Below are positions 51,888-60,676 of a DNA stretch of 64,000 bases, piece by piece. Both the position numbers and the translations under genes were made by a program. Under the pieces are notes generated by a model that did not search any database, was not told where the DNA came from, and worked only from the letters and a program-made list of their open reading frames with translations. The DNA is from Mitsuokella sp047974105 (GTDB taxonomy: Bacteria; Bacillota; Negativicutes; Selenomonadales; Selenomonadaceae), in contig NZ_JBHYRS010000001.1 of the NCBI RefSeq assembly GCF_047974105.1, forward strand, positions 372,001 to 436,000, read 5' to 3'. How positions within the stretch are numbered: position 1 is the stretch's first letter; every line of letters begins with the position of its first letter.

Positions 51888-53222
51888 TTAGCCCAAAATC
51901 TGCGGCTTGAAGGCCTCGATGGCCTGCAAAGCCCTTTCCGCGAGCAGCTGTTTCTTCATCTTTTTATCGCGGATGCGGCGTCCATTCGCGTCGCGCGTCT
52001 CCACGGGCGGCAGAATGCCAAAGTTGACATTCATAGGCTGAAAATGCTTGGCTTCACTCGTCGTGATGTAATGGCAGAGTGCACCATGGCAGCTCTCTTC
52101 CGGAAAAACGAGCGGCTCTCTGCCCTGCGCGAGGCGCGCTGCGTTAATGCCTGCGACAAGTCCCGACGAGGCGGACTCAATATAGCCCTCAACGCCTGTC
52201 ATTTGTCCGGCAAACAAAAGGTTGTCCTCTCCCCTGAGCTGCAGCGTCGGACGCATATGCTTTGGGGAATTCAGAAATGTATTGCGGTGCATGACACCGT
52301 AACGCAGAAATTCCGCATGCTCAAGCCCCGGGATCATACCAAAGACACGGCGCTGTTCCGGCCATTTGAGGTGCGTCTGAAAGCCGACGATATTATAAAG
52401 CGTCGCTCCCGCATTATCCTGGCGCAGCTGTACGACCGCATACGGACGCACGCCCGTCACAGGATGCTCGAGGCCGACTGGCTTCAAAGGGCCGTAAAGC
52501 AGCGTATCAATGCCGCGGCTCGCCATGACCTCCACGGGCATGCAGCCTTCAAAGAACTTTTCTTTCTCGAAATCCTTCGTCGGTGCTTTTTCAGCCGTCA
52601 CGAGCTCATGCCAGAACGCTTCATATTCTTCCTTGTTCATCGGGCAGTTGATATAGGCAGCTTCGCCCTTGCCGTAACGGGAAGCGCGGTATGCCTTCGT
52701 CATATCAATGGACTCAAGGCTGACAATCGGGGCAGCTGCATCGTAAAAATACAGCGAATCATTGCCCGTGCGGGCCGCGATATCTTCGGCGAGACTGCCC
52801 GCCGTCAGCGGACCGCTGGCCACGATGGTCACGGCATCATCCTGCTGGGGGATCTTGGGGACCTCCTCATGAACAACCGTAATACGCGGATGCTCTGTGA
52901 CTTTCTGCGTCACGTAATCGCTGAAACCATGGCGGTCCACCGCGAGAGCCCCGCCAGCCGGTACGCGCGTCGCATCGGCCGCTTCCATGATGATGGAGCC
53001 AAGGCGGCGCATTTCTTCCTTGAGCACACCAACGGCATTTTCGAGAGAAGCTCCGCGCAGAGAATTGCTGCAGACGAGTTCGGCAAAACCAGCCGTTTTA
53101 TGAGCCGGCGTCGATTTTTGCGGACGCATCTCGCAGAGCGTGACCTCTGCTCCCTGCTCTGCTGCCTGCCAGGCAGCTTCACTGCCGGCAAGACCTGCTC
53201 CGACTATGATGACTTTTTTCAT
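51888..53222 (-). CDS. trmFO: Folate-dependent tRNA (uracil-5-)-methyltransferase TrmFO
   Basis: 444 residues. The FAD-binding start is KKVIIVGAGLAGSEAAWQAA, followed by LCEMRPQKSTPAHKTAGFAELVCSNSLRG, GGALAVDRHGFSDYVT and QMTGVEGYIESASSGLVAGINAAR. It makes 5-methyluridine at position 54 of tRNA using methylene-tetrahydrofolate. Its ATG overlaps the topA stop by four bases. The xerC/codV recombinase gene, often between trmFO and hslV, is absent here. Confidence 0.95.
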   Translation of the reverse strand: MKKVIIVGAGLAGSEAAWQAAEQGAEVTLCEMRPQKSTPAHKTAGFAELVCSNSLRGASLENAVGVLKEEMRRLGSIIMEAADATRVPAGGALAVDRHGFSDYVTQKVTEHPRITVVHEEVPKIPQQDDAVTIVASGPLTAGSLAEDIAARTGNDSLYFYDAAAPIVSLESIDMTKAYRASRYGKGEAAYINCPMNKEEYEAFWHELVTAEKAPTKDFEKEKFFEGCMPVEVMASRGIDTLLYGPLKPVGLEHPVTGVRPYAVVQLRQDNAGATLYNIVGFQTHLKWPEQRRVFGMIPGLEHAEFLRYGVMHRNTFLNSPKHMRPTLQLRGEDNLLFAGQMTGVEGYIESASSGLVAGINAARLAQGREPLVFPEESCHGALCHYITTSEAKHFQPMNVNFGILPPVETRDANGRRIRDKKMKKQLLAERALQAIEAFKPQILG

Positions 53223-55507
53223 GAATTCTCCTTGCTGTCCTTGCTGTCTTCCTGTACCGCAGCAGCCTCTTTTTCTGCTTCGCGCTTTTTCCTGGCTTCG
53301 GCACGCTCGCGCATCTTCTCGAGCTCCTTATTGATGGGGTGGTTGATGCGCGTCTCGCAGTTATCATTGCTACAGTAAAGCATGCCGCGTCCATTCTTGA
53401 AATGATGTAAGAGGAGGAAAGCACCGCACTTTTCGCATTTCTGCTGCTGCGGCGTATCCCAGGTCGTATAGTCGCACTGCGGATAATTCTCGCAGCCGTA
53501 GAACACGCGGCCGCGGCGCGTGCGGCGCTCGACAATCTTGCCGCCGCACTTTGGGCATTTGACGCCCGTATCCTTTAAGAGCGGCTTCGTATTGCGGCAT
53601 TCCGGAAAGCCCGGGCAGGCCAGGAATTTTCCGTAACGGCCCTGCTTGACGACCATCAGGCGGCCGCAGCGCTCGCATCTGACATCCGAAACTTCCACCG
53701 GAAGCTCCACATGGCCGATGGCTTCGTCCGCTTTTTCAAGGGTCTTTGCAAATGGATCGTAGAATTCCTTGAGCAGCTGATTTTTATGCACTTTGCCCTC
53801 AGCGATTTCATCGAGCTCATTTTCAAGATTGGCCGTGAATTTGACATCGACAATATCTTTGAAATATTCCTTGAGCATATCCACGACGACAAAACCGAGT
53901 TCTGTCGGCTGAAAATGCTTATCGATGCGCTGTACATAGCCACGGGCCTGAATCGTCTCAATGATTGGCGCATACGTGCTCGGACGCCCGATTTCCTTTT
54001 CTTCAAGCGTCTTGACAAGCGAGGCATCGTTATAGCGCGGCGGCGGTTCCGTGAAATGCTGCTGCGGCAGCGTCTTGGCAATGTTCAGTTCATCGCCCTC
54101 TGCCATATCCGGCAGCAGGACGTCCTTTTCTTTCTTGGTCGTCTCGGCGCCGGCGTAGACCTTGGTAAAGCCTGCAAATTTCAATCTTGAGCCGTTGGCA
54201 CGCAGGCCGTAGCGGCTGCCGGCCTTGATGGCAATGGCCATGGTGTCGTAAACAGCCGGTGTCATCTGACTTGCGGCAAAGCGCTGCCATATGAGCGTAT
54301 AAAGCTTGAGCTGATCCTTGTTCAGATATTTTTCCAAGAGTTCCGGTGTATGTTCGAGGCTCGTCGGACGGATTGCTTCATGCGCATCCTGTGCCTTCTT
54401 GCCCGTCACATAAATATTTGGTTTTGCCGGCACATACTCTCCGCCGAAGTGCTCGAGCAGGAAGGATTTGGCTTCATTCTGCGCGAGTTCTGAGATGCGC
54501 GTGGAATCCGTGCGCATATAAGTGATCAGACCGGTAGCTCCATGACGGCCAAGCTCAATGCCTTCATAAAGCTGCTGAGCCAGCATCATCGTCTTGCGCG
54601 AGATGAAACCAAGCTTGCGCGCAGCATCCTGCTGCAGGGAACTCGTCGTGAACGGCGCAGCCGGTTTTCTCTTGCGTTCGCTGCGCTTGACATTTTCCAC
54701 AACGAGCTGCTGCGCTGCCAGATCTTCCGTCAGACTCAGGGCCTCTTTTTCATTGTGCAGAACAAACTTCTTGCCGTCATCGTCCTTGACGGCAAGTTTT
54801 TTGCCATCTACCTGCGTGAGGTCTGCCTGGAACATTGCGGACTTGCCCTTGCGGAGCTTCAGTCCGACCGTCCAGTATTCATCCGACTTGAAGGCCTGAA
54901 TTTCCTTTTCACGGTCACAAATCAGGCGGACCGTCACAGACTGCACGCGCCCCGCCGAAAGTCCCTTGCGCACTTTGCGCCAGAGAAGCGGGGAAAGCTT
55001 GTAGCCAACGATGCGGTCCAGCATACGGCGTGCCTGCTGCGCATCCACCTGGTCGAGATTGATGGGCCGCGGATGCTTGACAGCCTCCTGAATGGCCGGC
55101 TTCGTGATTTCATTGAAGACAATGCGGCAGTCCGAATCCGGATCCAGCCCCAGAATAAAGGCCAAATGCCAGGCAATGGCCTCACCTTCACGGTCCGGGT
55201 CGCTTGCCAGATAAATCTTATCGGCATTCTTGGCATCTTTCTTCAACGCCTTGATGAGGTCGCCCTTGCCGCGGATATTGATGTATTTCGGTGCGAAATC
55301 ATGCTCGACATCGATGCCAAACTGACTTTTCGGCAGATCGCGCAGATGTCCCATCGAAGCGCGCACCATATACTTTCTTCCCAGATATTTTTCGATGGTC
55401 TTGGCCTTAGCTGGTGACTCGACAACGACTAATGTTTTCTTTGTCTTCGCCTTGGTTTTCGTTTTTGCTTTTGTCTTTGTTGCAGTACTTGCTTTCGTTG
55501 CAGCCAA
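53219..55507 (-). CDS. topA: DNA topoisomerase I
   Basis: About 762 residues. A Lys/Thr-rich N-terminal tract precedes the TOPRIM domain (VVVESPAKAKTIEKYLG, LASDPDREGEAIAWH). The catalytic Tyr is in GLITYMRTDSTRIS. Three C-terminal four-Cys zinc ribbons follow (CERCGRLM, CPKCGGKIV, CEKCGAFLL), then a charged tail. It relaxes negative supercoils. I start at the TTG at 55507, 7 bases after GAGAGGGAG and 4 bases after the dprA stop; the ATG at 55549 lies inside dprA with no good site. Confidence 0.95.
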   Translation of the reverse strand: MAATKASTATKTKAKTKTKAKTKKTLVVVESPAKAKTIEKYLGRKYMVRASMGHLRDLPKSQFGIDVEHDFAPKYINIRGKGDLIKALKKDAKNADKIYLASDPDREGEAIAWHLAFILGLDPDSDCRIVFNEITKPAIQEAVKHPRPINLDQVDAQQARRMLDRIVGYKLSPLLWRKVRKGLSAGRVQSVTVRLICDREKEIQAFKSDEYWTVGLKLRKGKSAMFQADLTQVDGKKLAVKDDDGKKFVLHNEKEALSLTEDLAAQQLVVENVKRSERKRKPAAPFTTSSLQQDAARKLGFISRKTMMLAQQLYEGIELGRHGATGLITYMRTDSTRISELAQNEAKSFLLEHFGGEYVPAKPNIYVTGKKAQDAHEAIRPTSLEHTPELLEKYLNKDQLKLYTLIWQRFAASQMTPAVYDTMAIAIKAGSRYGLRANGSRLKFAGFTKVYAGAETTKKEKDVLLPDMAEGDELNIAKTLPQQHFTEPPPRYNDASLVKTLEEKEIGRPSTYAPIIETIQARGYVQRIDKHFQPTELGFVVVDMLKEYFKDIVDVKFTANLENELDEIAEGKVHKNQLLKEFYDPFAKTLEKADEAIGHVELPVEVSDVRCERCGRLMVVKQGRYGKFLACPGFPECRNTKPLLKDTGVKCPKCGGKIVERRTRRGRVFYGCENYPQCDYTTWDTPQQQKCEKCGAFLLLHHFKNGRGMLYCSNDNCETRINHPINKELEKMRERAEARKKREAEKEAAAVQEDSKDSKENS

Positions 55508-55511
55508 ACCG

Positions 55512-56606
55512 TCACTCCCTCTCAGCACGCCTGTAGGCGTGCAGTTCATTTTCTATAATCAGTCCCTTCAGCTCCATCTGCAGGAGTGTAAAGGATAGAT
55601 TCGGCATTTCTCCATCCGGAAGGCTCATGAGGATCTCATCTGCACTGAGCGGATGCTCAAAAGACAGGACCTGATAGACCTTGTGCTCCTCCGCCGTCAT
55701 CTTCAGCCGTTTTTTTGGTCTCTGTTCGTCAATAAGCCCCAGGTCCTTCAGGATTTCCCCAGCCCTCGTGACCAGCTTCGCTCCCTGCTGAATCAGATGA
55801 TGACAGCCTTCACTCGTCTTGGAGAAAACACTTCCTGGCAGAGCGTAGACCTCACGCCCCTCATTCAGGGCCATTTCAGCCGTGATGAGCGAGCCGCTGC
55901 GCGCGGCTGCTTCCACCACCAGCGTCCCTGATGAGAGCCCGCTGATGATGCGGTTGCGCGCAGGGAAAAAAGCAGGCAAAGGCTGAACACCTGGACCATA
56001 CTCCGAAATCACAGCGCCCTGCTCCGCGATTTCCGTGAGCAGCCGGCGGTTCTCAGGCGGATAGGCAATATCGATGCCGCAGCCAAGTACAGCCACTGTC
56101 CTGCCCGTCTTCAGGGCCCCGCGGTGCGAGCGCGTATCAATGCCGCGCGCTGCCCCGCTGACCACAGTAACACCGGCAGCTGCCAGCTGCTCGCCAAATT
56201 CCAGTGCCAGAGCCTCACCATACGGGCTAAGCCGGCGCGAGCCGACCATCGCAATGCGCAGGGCTTTTGGCTGGAGCGCGCCGCGATAGTAAAGTACAGG
56301 CGGCGGGGAAAAGATTTCCTTCAATAAATAAGGATAGCATGAATCCAGCATTGTACAGAGATGTACATGACGCTGCTGACAAGCCTCTGCCAAGCGTTCC
56401 GGTAAATCCGGCTCTGCCCTGCGGAACGATGTCAGCATCTCAATCAGGCTGGCCGGCATCCTGACCAGACGGTCCATTTCTAGGGCCGGCATGCGCCAAA
56501 GTGCTTCGGCATTGGGGCACAGGGAAAGAAGATTTCCCAGACGGCGGCTGCCAAGTCCGGGGCATCTCGCGAGTGCCGCTAAGTAGAAATCCTGCTTTGC
56601 ATCCAT
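55512..56606 (-). CDS. dprA: DNA-processing protein DprA (Smf)
   Basis: 364 residues. An N-terminal helix-hairpin-helix region (about 5-60), the Rossmann-like core (about 85-285; AMVGSRRLSPYGEALALEFG, VVSGAARGIDTRSHRGAL, FPARNRIISGLSSGTLVVEAA) and a C-terminal winged helix (about 305-360) are all present. It loads RecA on incoming single-stranded DNA. The gene carries a GCACGCC-TACA-GGCGTGC hairpin in its last codons (55525-55542), just before topA. Confidence 0.94.
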   Translation of the reverse strand: MDAKQDFYLAALARCPGLGSRRLGNLLSLCPNAEALWRMPALEMDRLVRMPASLIEMLTSFRRAEPDLPERLAEACQQRHVHLCTMLDSCYPYLLKEIFSPPPVLYYRGALQPKALRIAMVGSRRLSPYGEALALEFGEQLAAAGVTVVSGAARGIDTRSHRGALKTGRTVAVLGCGIDIAYPPENRRLLTEIAEQGAVISEYGPGVQPLPAFFPARNRIISGLSSGTLVVEAAARSGSLITAEMALNEGREVYALPGSVFSKTSEGCHHLIQQGAKLVTRAGEILKDLGLIDEQRPKKRLKMTAEEHKVYQVLSFEHPLSADEILMSLPDGEMPNLSFTLLQMELKGLIIENELHAYRRAERE

Positions 56607-56719
56607 TGCTTCGCCTTCTTCCTGACCTATACGTTATATCATCTTACCCAAAAAAAATGGAATATGCAACCTTTTACTGTAAAATTTCAGAAAAAATATA
56701 CAGCCAGGCCTGCTATTCT

Positions 56720-56757
56720 ATAAAAAAACCATCCACCTACCGGCAGATGGCTCATAC
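56720..56757 (-). terminator. Terminator after the microprotein gene
   Basis: Minus strand: CCATCTGCC pairs with GGTGGATGG (two G-U pairs) around GGTA and is followed by TTTTTTT. Confidence 0.8.
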
Positions 56758-56758
56758 C

Positions 56759-56836
56759 TCATTCCGTAAACAGTTCATCCCAATAAGCAAAGGCAAACAT
56801 CAGGATGATCAGGAACAGAAGGAAGAGATCCCCCAT
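56759..56836 (-). CDS. 25-residue membrane microprotein
   Basis: The frame MGDLFLLFLIILMFAFAYWD-ELFTE starts at an ATG after a strong GAGGGGGTGGAGTC site and ends in TGA, immediately followed by a terminator. It is one hydrophobic helix (about 4-18) with an acidic C-terminus. The ideal ribosome site and neat placement before a terminator argue that it is translated. It lies between the terminator of the NlpC/P60 gene and its own, so it may be made by readthrough from the c-di-AMP-controlled unit. I do not recognise the family. Confidence 0.55.
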   Translation of the reverse strand: MGDLFLLFLIILMFAFAYWDELFTE

Positions 56837-56849
56837 GACTCCACCCCCT

Positions 56850-56886
56850 CTGAAAAAAATAAAAAAAGGGAGAGAGACCTCTGCCC
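56850..56886 (-). terminator. Terminator between the NlpC/P60 gene and the microprotein
   Basis: Minus strand: GGAGAG pairs with CTCTCC (extendable by inner pairs), followed by CTTTTTTTATTTTTTT. Confidence 0.8.
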
Positions 56887-56899
56887 CTCTCCGAAGAAA

Positions 56900-57565
56900 T
56901 TACATGACGCGACGGGCACCGATATAGCAGGAACCCCAATAGGAACTGTACAGGGATGCCACCGAAACGCCCTGGCTCGACGATGCATTGATGAAATCGC
57001 CATCGCCAAGGTAAATGCCGACGTGCGACGGACCCGGTTCATACGTCGAGAAGAAGACGAGGTCGCCAGGAGCGAGTTCGCTCGTGGAAACGGAATAGCC
57101 AACTTCATACTGTGCATCAGCCGTGCGCGGCAGGTAAACACCGGCATTGGCAAATACATAGCGGACGTAACCCGAGCAGTCAAAGCCGTTCGGCGTCGTG
57201 CCGCCAAAGACGTACGGAACACCAAGATAATTCATGGAATCCGATACGACGCGGCGTGCGATGGAGTTCGTCGTCGAGCTGACTGCCGGCATCGTCTTGC
57301 CGAGCAGGGCTGCATACGTGGAAGGACCGACAAGTCCGTCTGCGTTGATGCCCTGCGTCATCTGGAAGCTCTTGACTGCCTCGACCGTTGCGGGCCCGTA
57401 GGCACCGTCTGCCGTGACATCATAGCCCAGATTGGCCAGCTGGCCCTGGATTTCTGCTACATCGCTGCCCTGATCTCCGACGCGGAAAGCTGACGCTCCG
57501 GCCACCGAAAACCAGCACATAAGGATCATGGATACTGCGAAAATGATACGCATTGCTTTACTCAA
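56900..57565 (-). CDS. Secreted NlpC/P60 peptidoglycan endopeptidase with PG-binding domain
   Basis: 221 residues. Signal peptide (about 1-26), a PG_binding_1 domain (about 30-88; GDQGSDVAEIQGQLANLGYD, GPATVEAVKSFQ) and an NlpC/P60 domain (about 100-220) with catalytic Cys in NGFDCSGYVRYVF and His in GPSHVGIYLGDG. It should cut gamma-D-Glu to diaminopimelate bonds in the wall. The start is the TTG at 57565 after GAGAGAGGAG. A ydaO riboswitch lies upstream, linking wall hydrolysis to c-di-AMP. Confidence 0.92.
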   Translation of the reverse strand: MSKAMRIIFAVSMILMCWFSVAGASAFRVGDQGSDVAEIQGQLANLGYDVTADGAYGPATVEAVKSFQMTQGINADGLVGPSTYAALLGKTMPAVSSTTNSIARRVVSDSMNYLGVPYVFGGTTPNGFDCSGYVRYVFANAGVYLPRTADAQYEVGYSVSTSELAPGDLVFFSTYEPGPSHVGIYLGDGDFINASSSQGVSVASLYSSYWGSCYIGARRVM

Positions 57566-57584
57566 AAAGCCACTCCTCTCTCTG

Positions 57585-57740
57585 CTCCGCTTACGAGGTT
57601 AGCTGCCGGGTTAGGGTAGAGAAGACCACCCTCGCCTATTTCACCATGAAGGCCTCTTGGCCTGACACCGTGAGCCAGACGTTCACCCCAAAAAACTTGG
57701 TTCCCCCGCTCCTGGGCTGGACTCAGCTTATTCTTTTAAA
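57585..57740 (-). ncRNA. ydaO/yuaA c-di-AMP riboswitch
   Basis: The minus strand carries the conserved blocks of this class: CGGGGGAACC near the 5' side, TTGGGGTGAA, and the hallmark AACCCGGCAGCTAACCTCGT near the 3' side, in the right order and spacing. It lies directly before the NlpC/P60 gene, a known type of target; the ligand-bound form usually turns such genes off. Boundaries are approximate. Confidence 0.93.
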
Positions 57741-57758
57741 CCCAATTTCTAAATATAT

Positions 57759-57786
57759 ATCATACGACAAAGTCGTCGTACTTCAA
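57759..57786 (-). promoter_or_regulatory. Possible promoter of the riboswitch-NlpC/P60 unit
   Basis: TTGAAG (57781-57786) and TATGAT (57759-57764) with 16-base spacing on the minus strand. The spacer contains the inverted repeat TACGAC-GACTTT-GTCGTA, a possible operator. Confidence 0.45.
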
Positions 57787-57882
57787 AAAATAAGAAGTAA
57801 AAAACGATAAAGAGTGCTTCCTTCTGTTTCAAAAATCGTTCGTTCTCATTTCTTTCAGGTTCTTTTCAGATTGACCCCAGAC

Positions 57883-57922
57883 ATGAAAACAGGCTGCCAG
57901 AAGGGGCAGCCTCGTTGCTTTT
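57883..57922 (-). terminator. Terminator after the RNase P RNA gene
   Basis: Minus strand: AGGCTGCC pairs with GGCAGCCT around a 6-base loop and is followed by GTTTTC. Confidence 0.75.
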
Positions 57923-57924
57923 TA

Positions 57925-58284
57925 GGTCGTTGCTATAAGTAATCAATAAGCCGAGTTCTGTTCCGCTTGCGCGGCGACAATCATTTATCTAGGCACGGCA
58001 GTTGCCTGCCGGCTCAAGCGACTCAACCCGGAAGGTTCCGCGGGCCGCATCATCCCTTCCCTATTTGGTCTTGCTCCATGTGGGGTTTACCGAAGCCAGC
58101 CAGTCACCTGACTGCTGGTGCGCTCTTACCGCACCTTTCCACCCTTACCTGACAAGTCAGGCGGTCTAAATCTCTATGGCACTTTCCCTGAGGTCACCCT
58201 CGCTGGACGTTATCCAGCACACTGCCCTGTGGAGCCCGGACTTTCCTCATCAGCCTCAGCGGCTGCCGCGATTGTCCTGACAAC
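57925..58284 (-). ncRNA. rnpB: RNase P RNA (class A)
   Basis: The minus-strand transcript contains GAGGAAAGTCCGGGCTCC near the 5' end, GGTAAGGGTGGAAAGGTGCGG and GTAAGAGCGCACC in the middle, AAACCCCACATGGAGCAAGACC, and AGATAAATGATTGTCGCC followed by AGAACTCGGCTTAT at the 3' end, all universal RNase P RNA blocks. It is the catalytic RNA that trims tRNA 5' ends. Exact ends are estimated to within about 10 bases. Confidence 0.96.
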
Positions 58285-58301
58285 TTATATCAACACAATG
58301 G

Positions 58302-58330
58302 ATTATACTACTTTAGCACTAATCTGTCAA
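58302..58330 (-). promoter_or_regulatory. Consensus promoter of rnpB
   Basis: A perfect TTGACA (58325-58330) and a perfect TATAAT (58302-58307) with 17-base spacing on the minus strand. Confidence 0.9.
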
Positions 58331-58484
58331 ACCTGCTTCTAAAATGAGCTTAGACGACTTTAAGATGGGACATTTGCCCTTTTCTTTCGGTCCATTTTTC
58401 TTTATAATGAGCATATACGATTTAAAATCTTCAGAAAAGAAAATCCTATCCTCTCACGTAAAAGAAAAGAAAGAAGGAACTATC

Positions 58485-59195
58485 ATGAGTACTCCACATA
58501 TCGCTGCCGAGAAAGGCGAAATCGCAGAACGCATTCTGCTGCCGGGCGATCCGCTGCGCGCCAAATTCATTGCCGAAAATTTCCTCGACAATGCCAAACA
58601 GTATACAGGCGTCCGCAATATCCTCGGTTTTACCGGCACGTACAAAGGCGTTCCCGTCTCCGTACAGGGTACGGGCATGGGCATTCCGTCCATTTCCATC
58701 TACGTACATGAACTCATCCATGAATTTGGCTGCAAAAAGCTTTTCCGCGTCGGTACCTGCGGTGCCATGCATCCGGACGTTCATCTGCGCGATGTGCTGA
58801 TTGCCCAGGCTGCCAGCACGGACTCCGGCATCATCCGCAATATCTTTGGCGGTTCCATCAACTACTGCCCGATTGCCGATTATGATCTGCTCTCGAAGGC
58901 TGTGGCCAACACGAAGAAGCTCGATCTCAAGGCAACGGTCGGCAACATCATCTCCGTTGACCGCTTCTATGATGATGAAATCGACAACGACAAACTGCGC
59001 AAATACGGCATCCTCGCCGTCGAGATGGAAGCTGCAGCCCTCTACACGCTCGCAGCCGAAGCTCATGTACAGGCACTCGCCCTCTTCACCGTCAGCGACC
59101 ATCTGCTGACTGGCGAGGCCTGCACAGCTGAGGAGCGCCAGACTTCTTTCAATGACATGATCAAGATCGCTCTCGAAACGGCCATCGAAGACTGA
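58485..59195 (+). CDS. deoD: Purine nucleoside phosphorylase DeoD-type
   Basis: 236 residues, the bacterial hexameric type. Motifs are ERILLPGDPLRAKFIAENFL, VQGTGMGIPSISIYVHEL, RVGTCGAMHPDV and GILAVEMEAAALYTLAAE. It splits purine (deoxy)nucleosides with phosphate for salvage. I start at the ATG at 58485 after AGAAGGA; an upstream frame reaching 58344 would include the promoter region, where a TATAAT lies at about 58403. Confidence 0.95.
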   Translation: MSTPHIAAEKGEIAERILLPGDPLRAKFIAENFLDNAKQYTGVRNILGFTGTYKGVPVSVQGTGMGIPSISIYVHELIHEFGCKKLFRVGTCGAMHPDVHLRDVLIAQAASTDSGIIRNIFGGSINYCPIADYDLLSKAVANTKKLDLKATVGNIISVDRFYDDEIDNDKLRKYGILAVEMEAAALYTLAAEAHVQALALFTVSDHLLTGEACTAEERQTSFNDMIKIALETAIED

Positions 59196-59207
59196 TTTTA
59201 ACAAAAT

Positions 59208-59247
59208 AAAATCCCGAACCACCAAGAAGCGTGGTTCGGGATTTTTC
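59208..59247. terminator. Bidirectional terminator after deoD
   Basis: AAAATCCCGAACCAC and GTGGTTCGGGATTTT form a perfect stem with flanking A and T tracts, between convergent genes. Confidence 0.93.
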
Positions 59248-59282
59248 ATTTCATATGGAAAATCATATGGAGAAAAGAGGCA

Positions 59283-60674
59283 TCAGGCTTCGGCGAGGAA
59301 GGCCATATAGCCCTTCTTCACTTCGTAGATATCGATCTTGCTCGTCGCTTCCCACGGCGCGTGCATCGAAAGGACGCCGACGCCGCTGTCGATGACCTGC
59401 ATGCCGTAAAGGCTCATGATGTAGGCAATCGTACCGCCGCCGCCAAGGTCAACGCGTCCGAGCTCCGCGAGCTGAAAATGGACGTTGTGCTTGTCCATCA
59501 TGCGGCGGATTTCGCCAAGATATTCAGCATTGGCATCATTTGAGCCCGACTTGCCACGCGCGCCCGTGAATTTATTGAAGACCATGCCGCGGCCAAGATA
59601 AGCGACATTCTTCTTATCGTAGGCACTGACATAAAGGGCATCATAGGCACTCGAGACATCGGAAGAGAGCATCTTGGAATTTGCAAGGCAGCGGCGCAGG
59701 CCGAGTTCGCTGTACTGGCCGCAGGCATTCATGAGCTCCGCAAGAATGTTTTCAAAGAAATGCGACTGCATGCCCGTAGCACCGACGCTGCCGATCTCTT
59801 CCTTGTCGACGAGCAGGCAGCAGGATGTGCGCTTGCGCGGGGCATCGCTCTCGAGCATCGCACGCAGGCTCGTATAAGCGCAGACGCGGTCATCCTGCCC
59901 GTAAGCGAGAATCATGCTGCGGTCAAAGCCGAGGTCGCGCGCCCTGCCGGCCGGTACAAGCACGAGCTCTGCCGAGAGAAAATCCTCTTCCTCGATGCCG
60001 TACTGATCCTTGATGAGCTTCAGGACGCCGGCCTTTACGGATTCTTTCTCGCCGTCTTTTAACGGATAATTGCCGACGAGGATGTCAAGATCCTCGCCTT
60101 CAATGACTTTGGCCGCATTTTTCTTCATCTGCTCCTGCGAAAGATGGATGAGCAGGTCTGTCACGCAGAATACCGGGTCATTTTCGTCTTCGCCGATGCG
60201 GATCTCCACGACCGTGCCGTCCTTTTTGACGACCACGCCGTGCAGCGCGAGCGGCAGCGTGACCCACTGATATTTCTTGATGCCGCCGTAATAATGCGTA
60301 TCGAGGTAAGAAAGTCCCCCATCTTCATAGAGAGGATTCTGCTTGACGTCGAGACGGCAGGTATCGATGTGGGCGCCGAGGATGGCTAAGCCCTTTTCCA
60401 GCGGCTCTGAGCCAATCTGAAAGAGCACGATGCTCTTTTTCATATTGACGGCGTAGACTTTGTCGCCTGCCTTGAGCTTCTCGCCGGTCTGCAGGACATC
60501 GGCAAGATCCTTATAGCCGGCTGCCTTTGCCTCGCGCACAGCTTCGACAACGCTCTCGCGCTCCGTCTTGCAGTTTGACAGGAAATCACGGTAGCCTGCT
60601 GCCAGTTTTTCCAGATTTTCTTTGTCCGCATCCGTATACGAAGACCAGACCGATGCTTTTTCTGTTTCTGCCAT
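59283..60674 (-). CDS. M18-family metalloaminopeptidase
   Basis: About 463 residues. Zinc ligands and context of clan MH are visible: His and Asp in AILGAHIDTCRLDVK, the Asp/Glu region YGQDDRVCAY, the Glu pair in LLVDKEEIGSVGATG and the last His in LSMHAPWEATSKIDIYEV. It removes N-terminal residues, often acidic ones, from peptides in the cytoplasm. I start at the ATG at 60674, with GAAGGG upstream. It follows dusB directly and ends the birA-coaX-dusB unit. Confidence 0.92.
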   Translation of the reverse strand: MAETEKASVWSSYTDADKENLEKLAAGYRDFLSNCKTERESVVEAVREAKAAGYKDLADVLQTGEKLKAGDKVYAVNMKKSIVLFQIGSEPLEKGLAILGAHIDTCRLDVKQNPLYEDGGLSYLDTHYYGGIKKYQWVTLPLALHGVVVKKDGTVVEIRIGEDENDPVFCVTDLLIHLSQEQMKKNAAKVIEGEDLDILVGNYPLKDGEKESVKAGVLKLIKDQYGIEEEDFLSAELVLVPAGRARDLGFDRSMILAYGQDDRVCAYTSLRAMLESDAPRKRTSCCLLVDKEEIGSVGATGMQSHFFENILAELMNACGQYSELGLRRCLANSKMLSSDVSSAYDALYVSAYDKKNVAYLGRGMVFNKFTGARGKSGSNDANAEYLGEIRRMMDKHNVHFQLAELGRVDLGGGGTIAYIMSLYGMQVIDSGVGVLSMHAPWEATSKIDIYEVKKGYMAFLAEA

Positions 60675-60676
60675 AT

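Noticed and set aside
55525..55542. GCACGCC/GGCGTGC hairpin between dprA and topA as a terminator
   Set aside because: No T-run and it lies within the dprA coding end; topA starts four bases after the dprA stop, which suggests coupling, not termination.
57967..58342. Small plus-strand frames opposite the RNase P RNA
   Set aside because: The minus strand matches RNase P RNA throughout; these frames are by-products.
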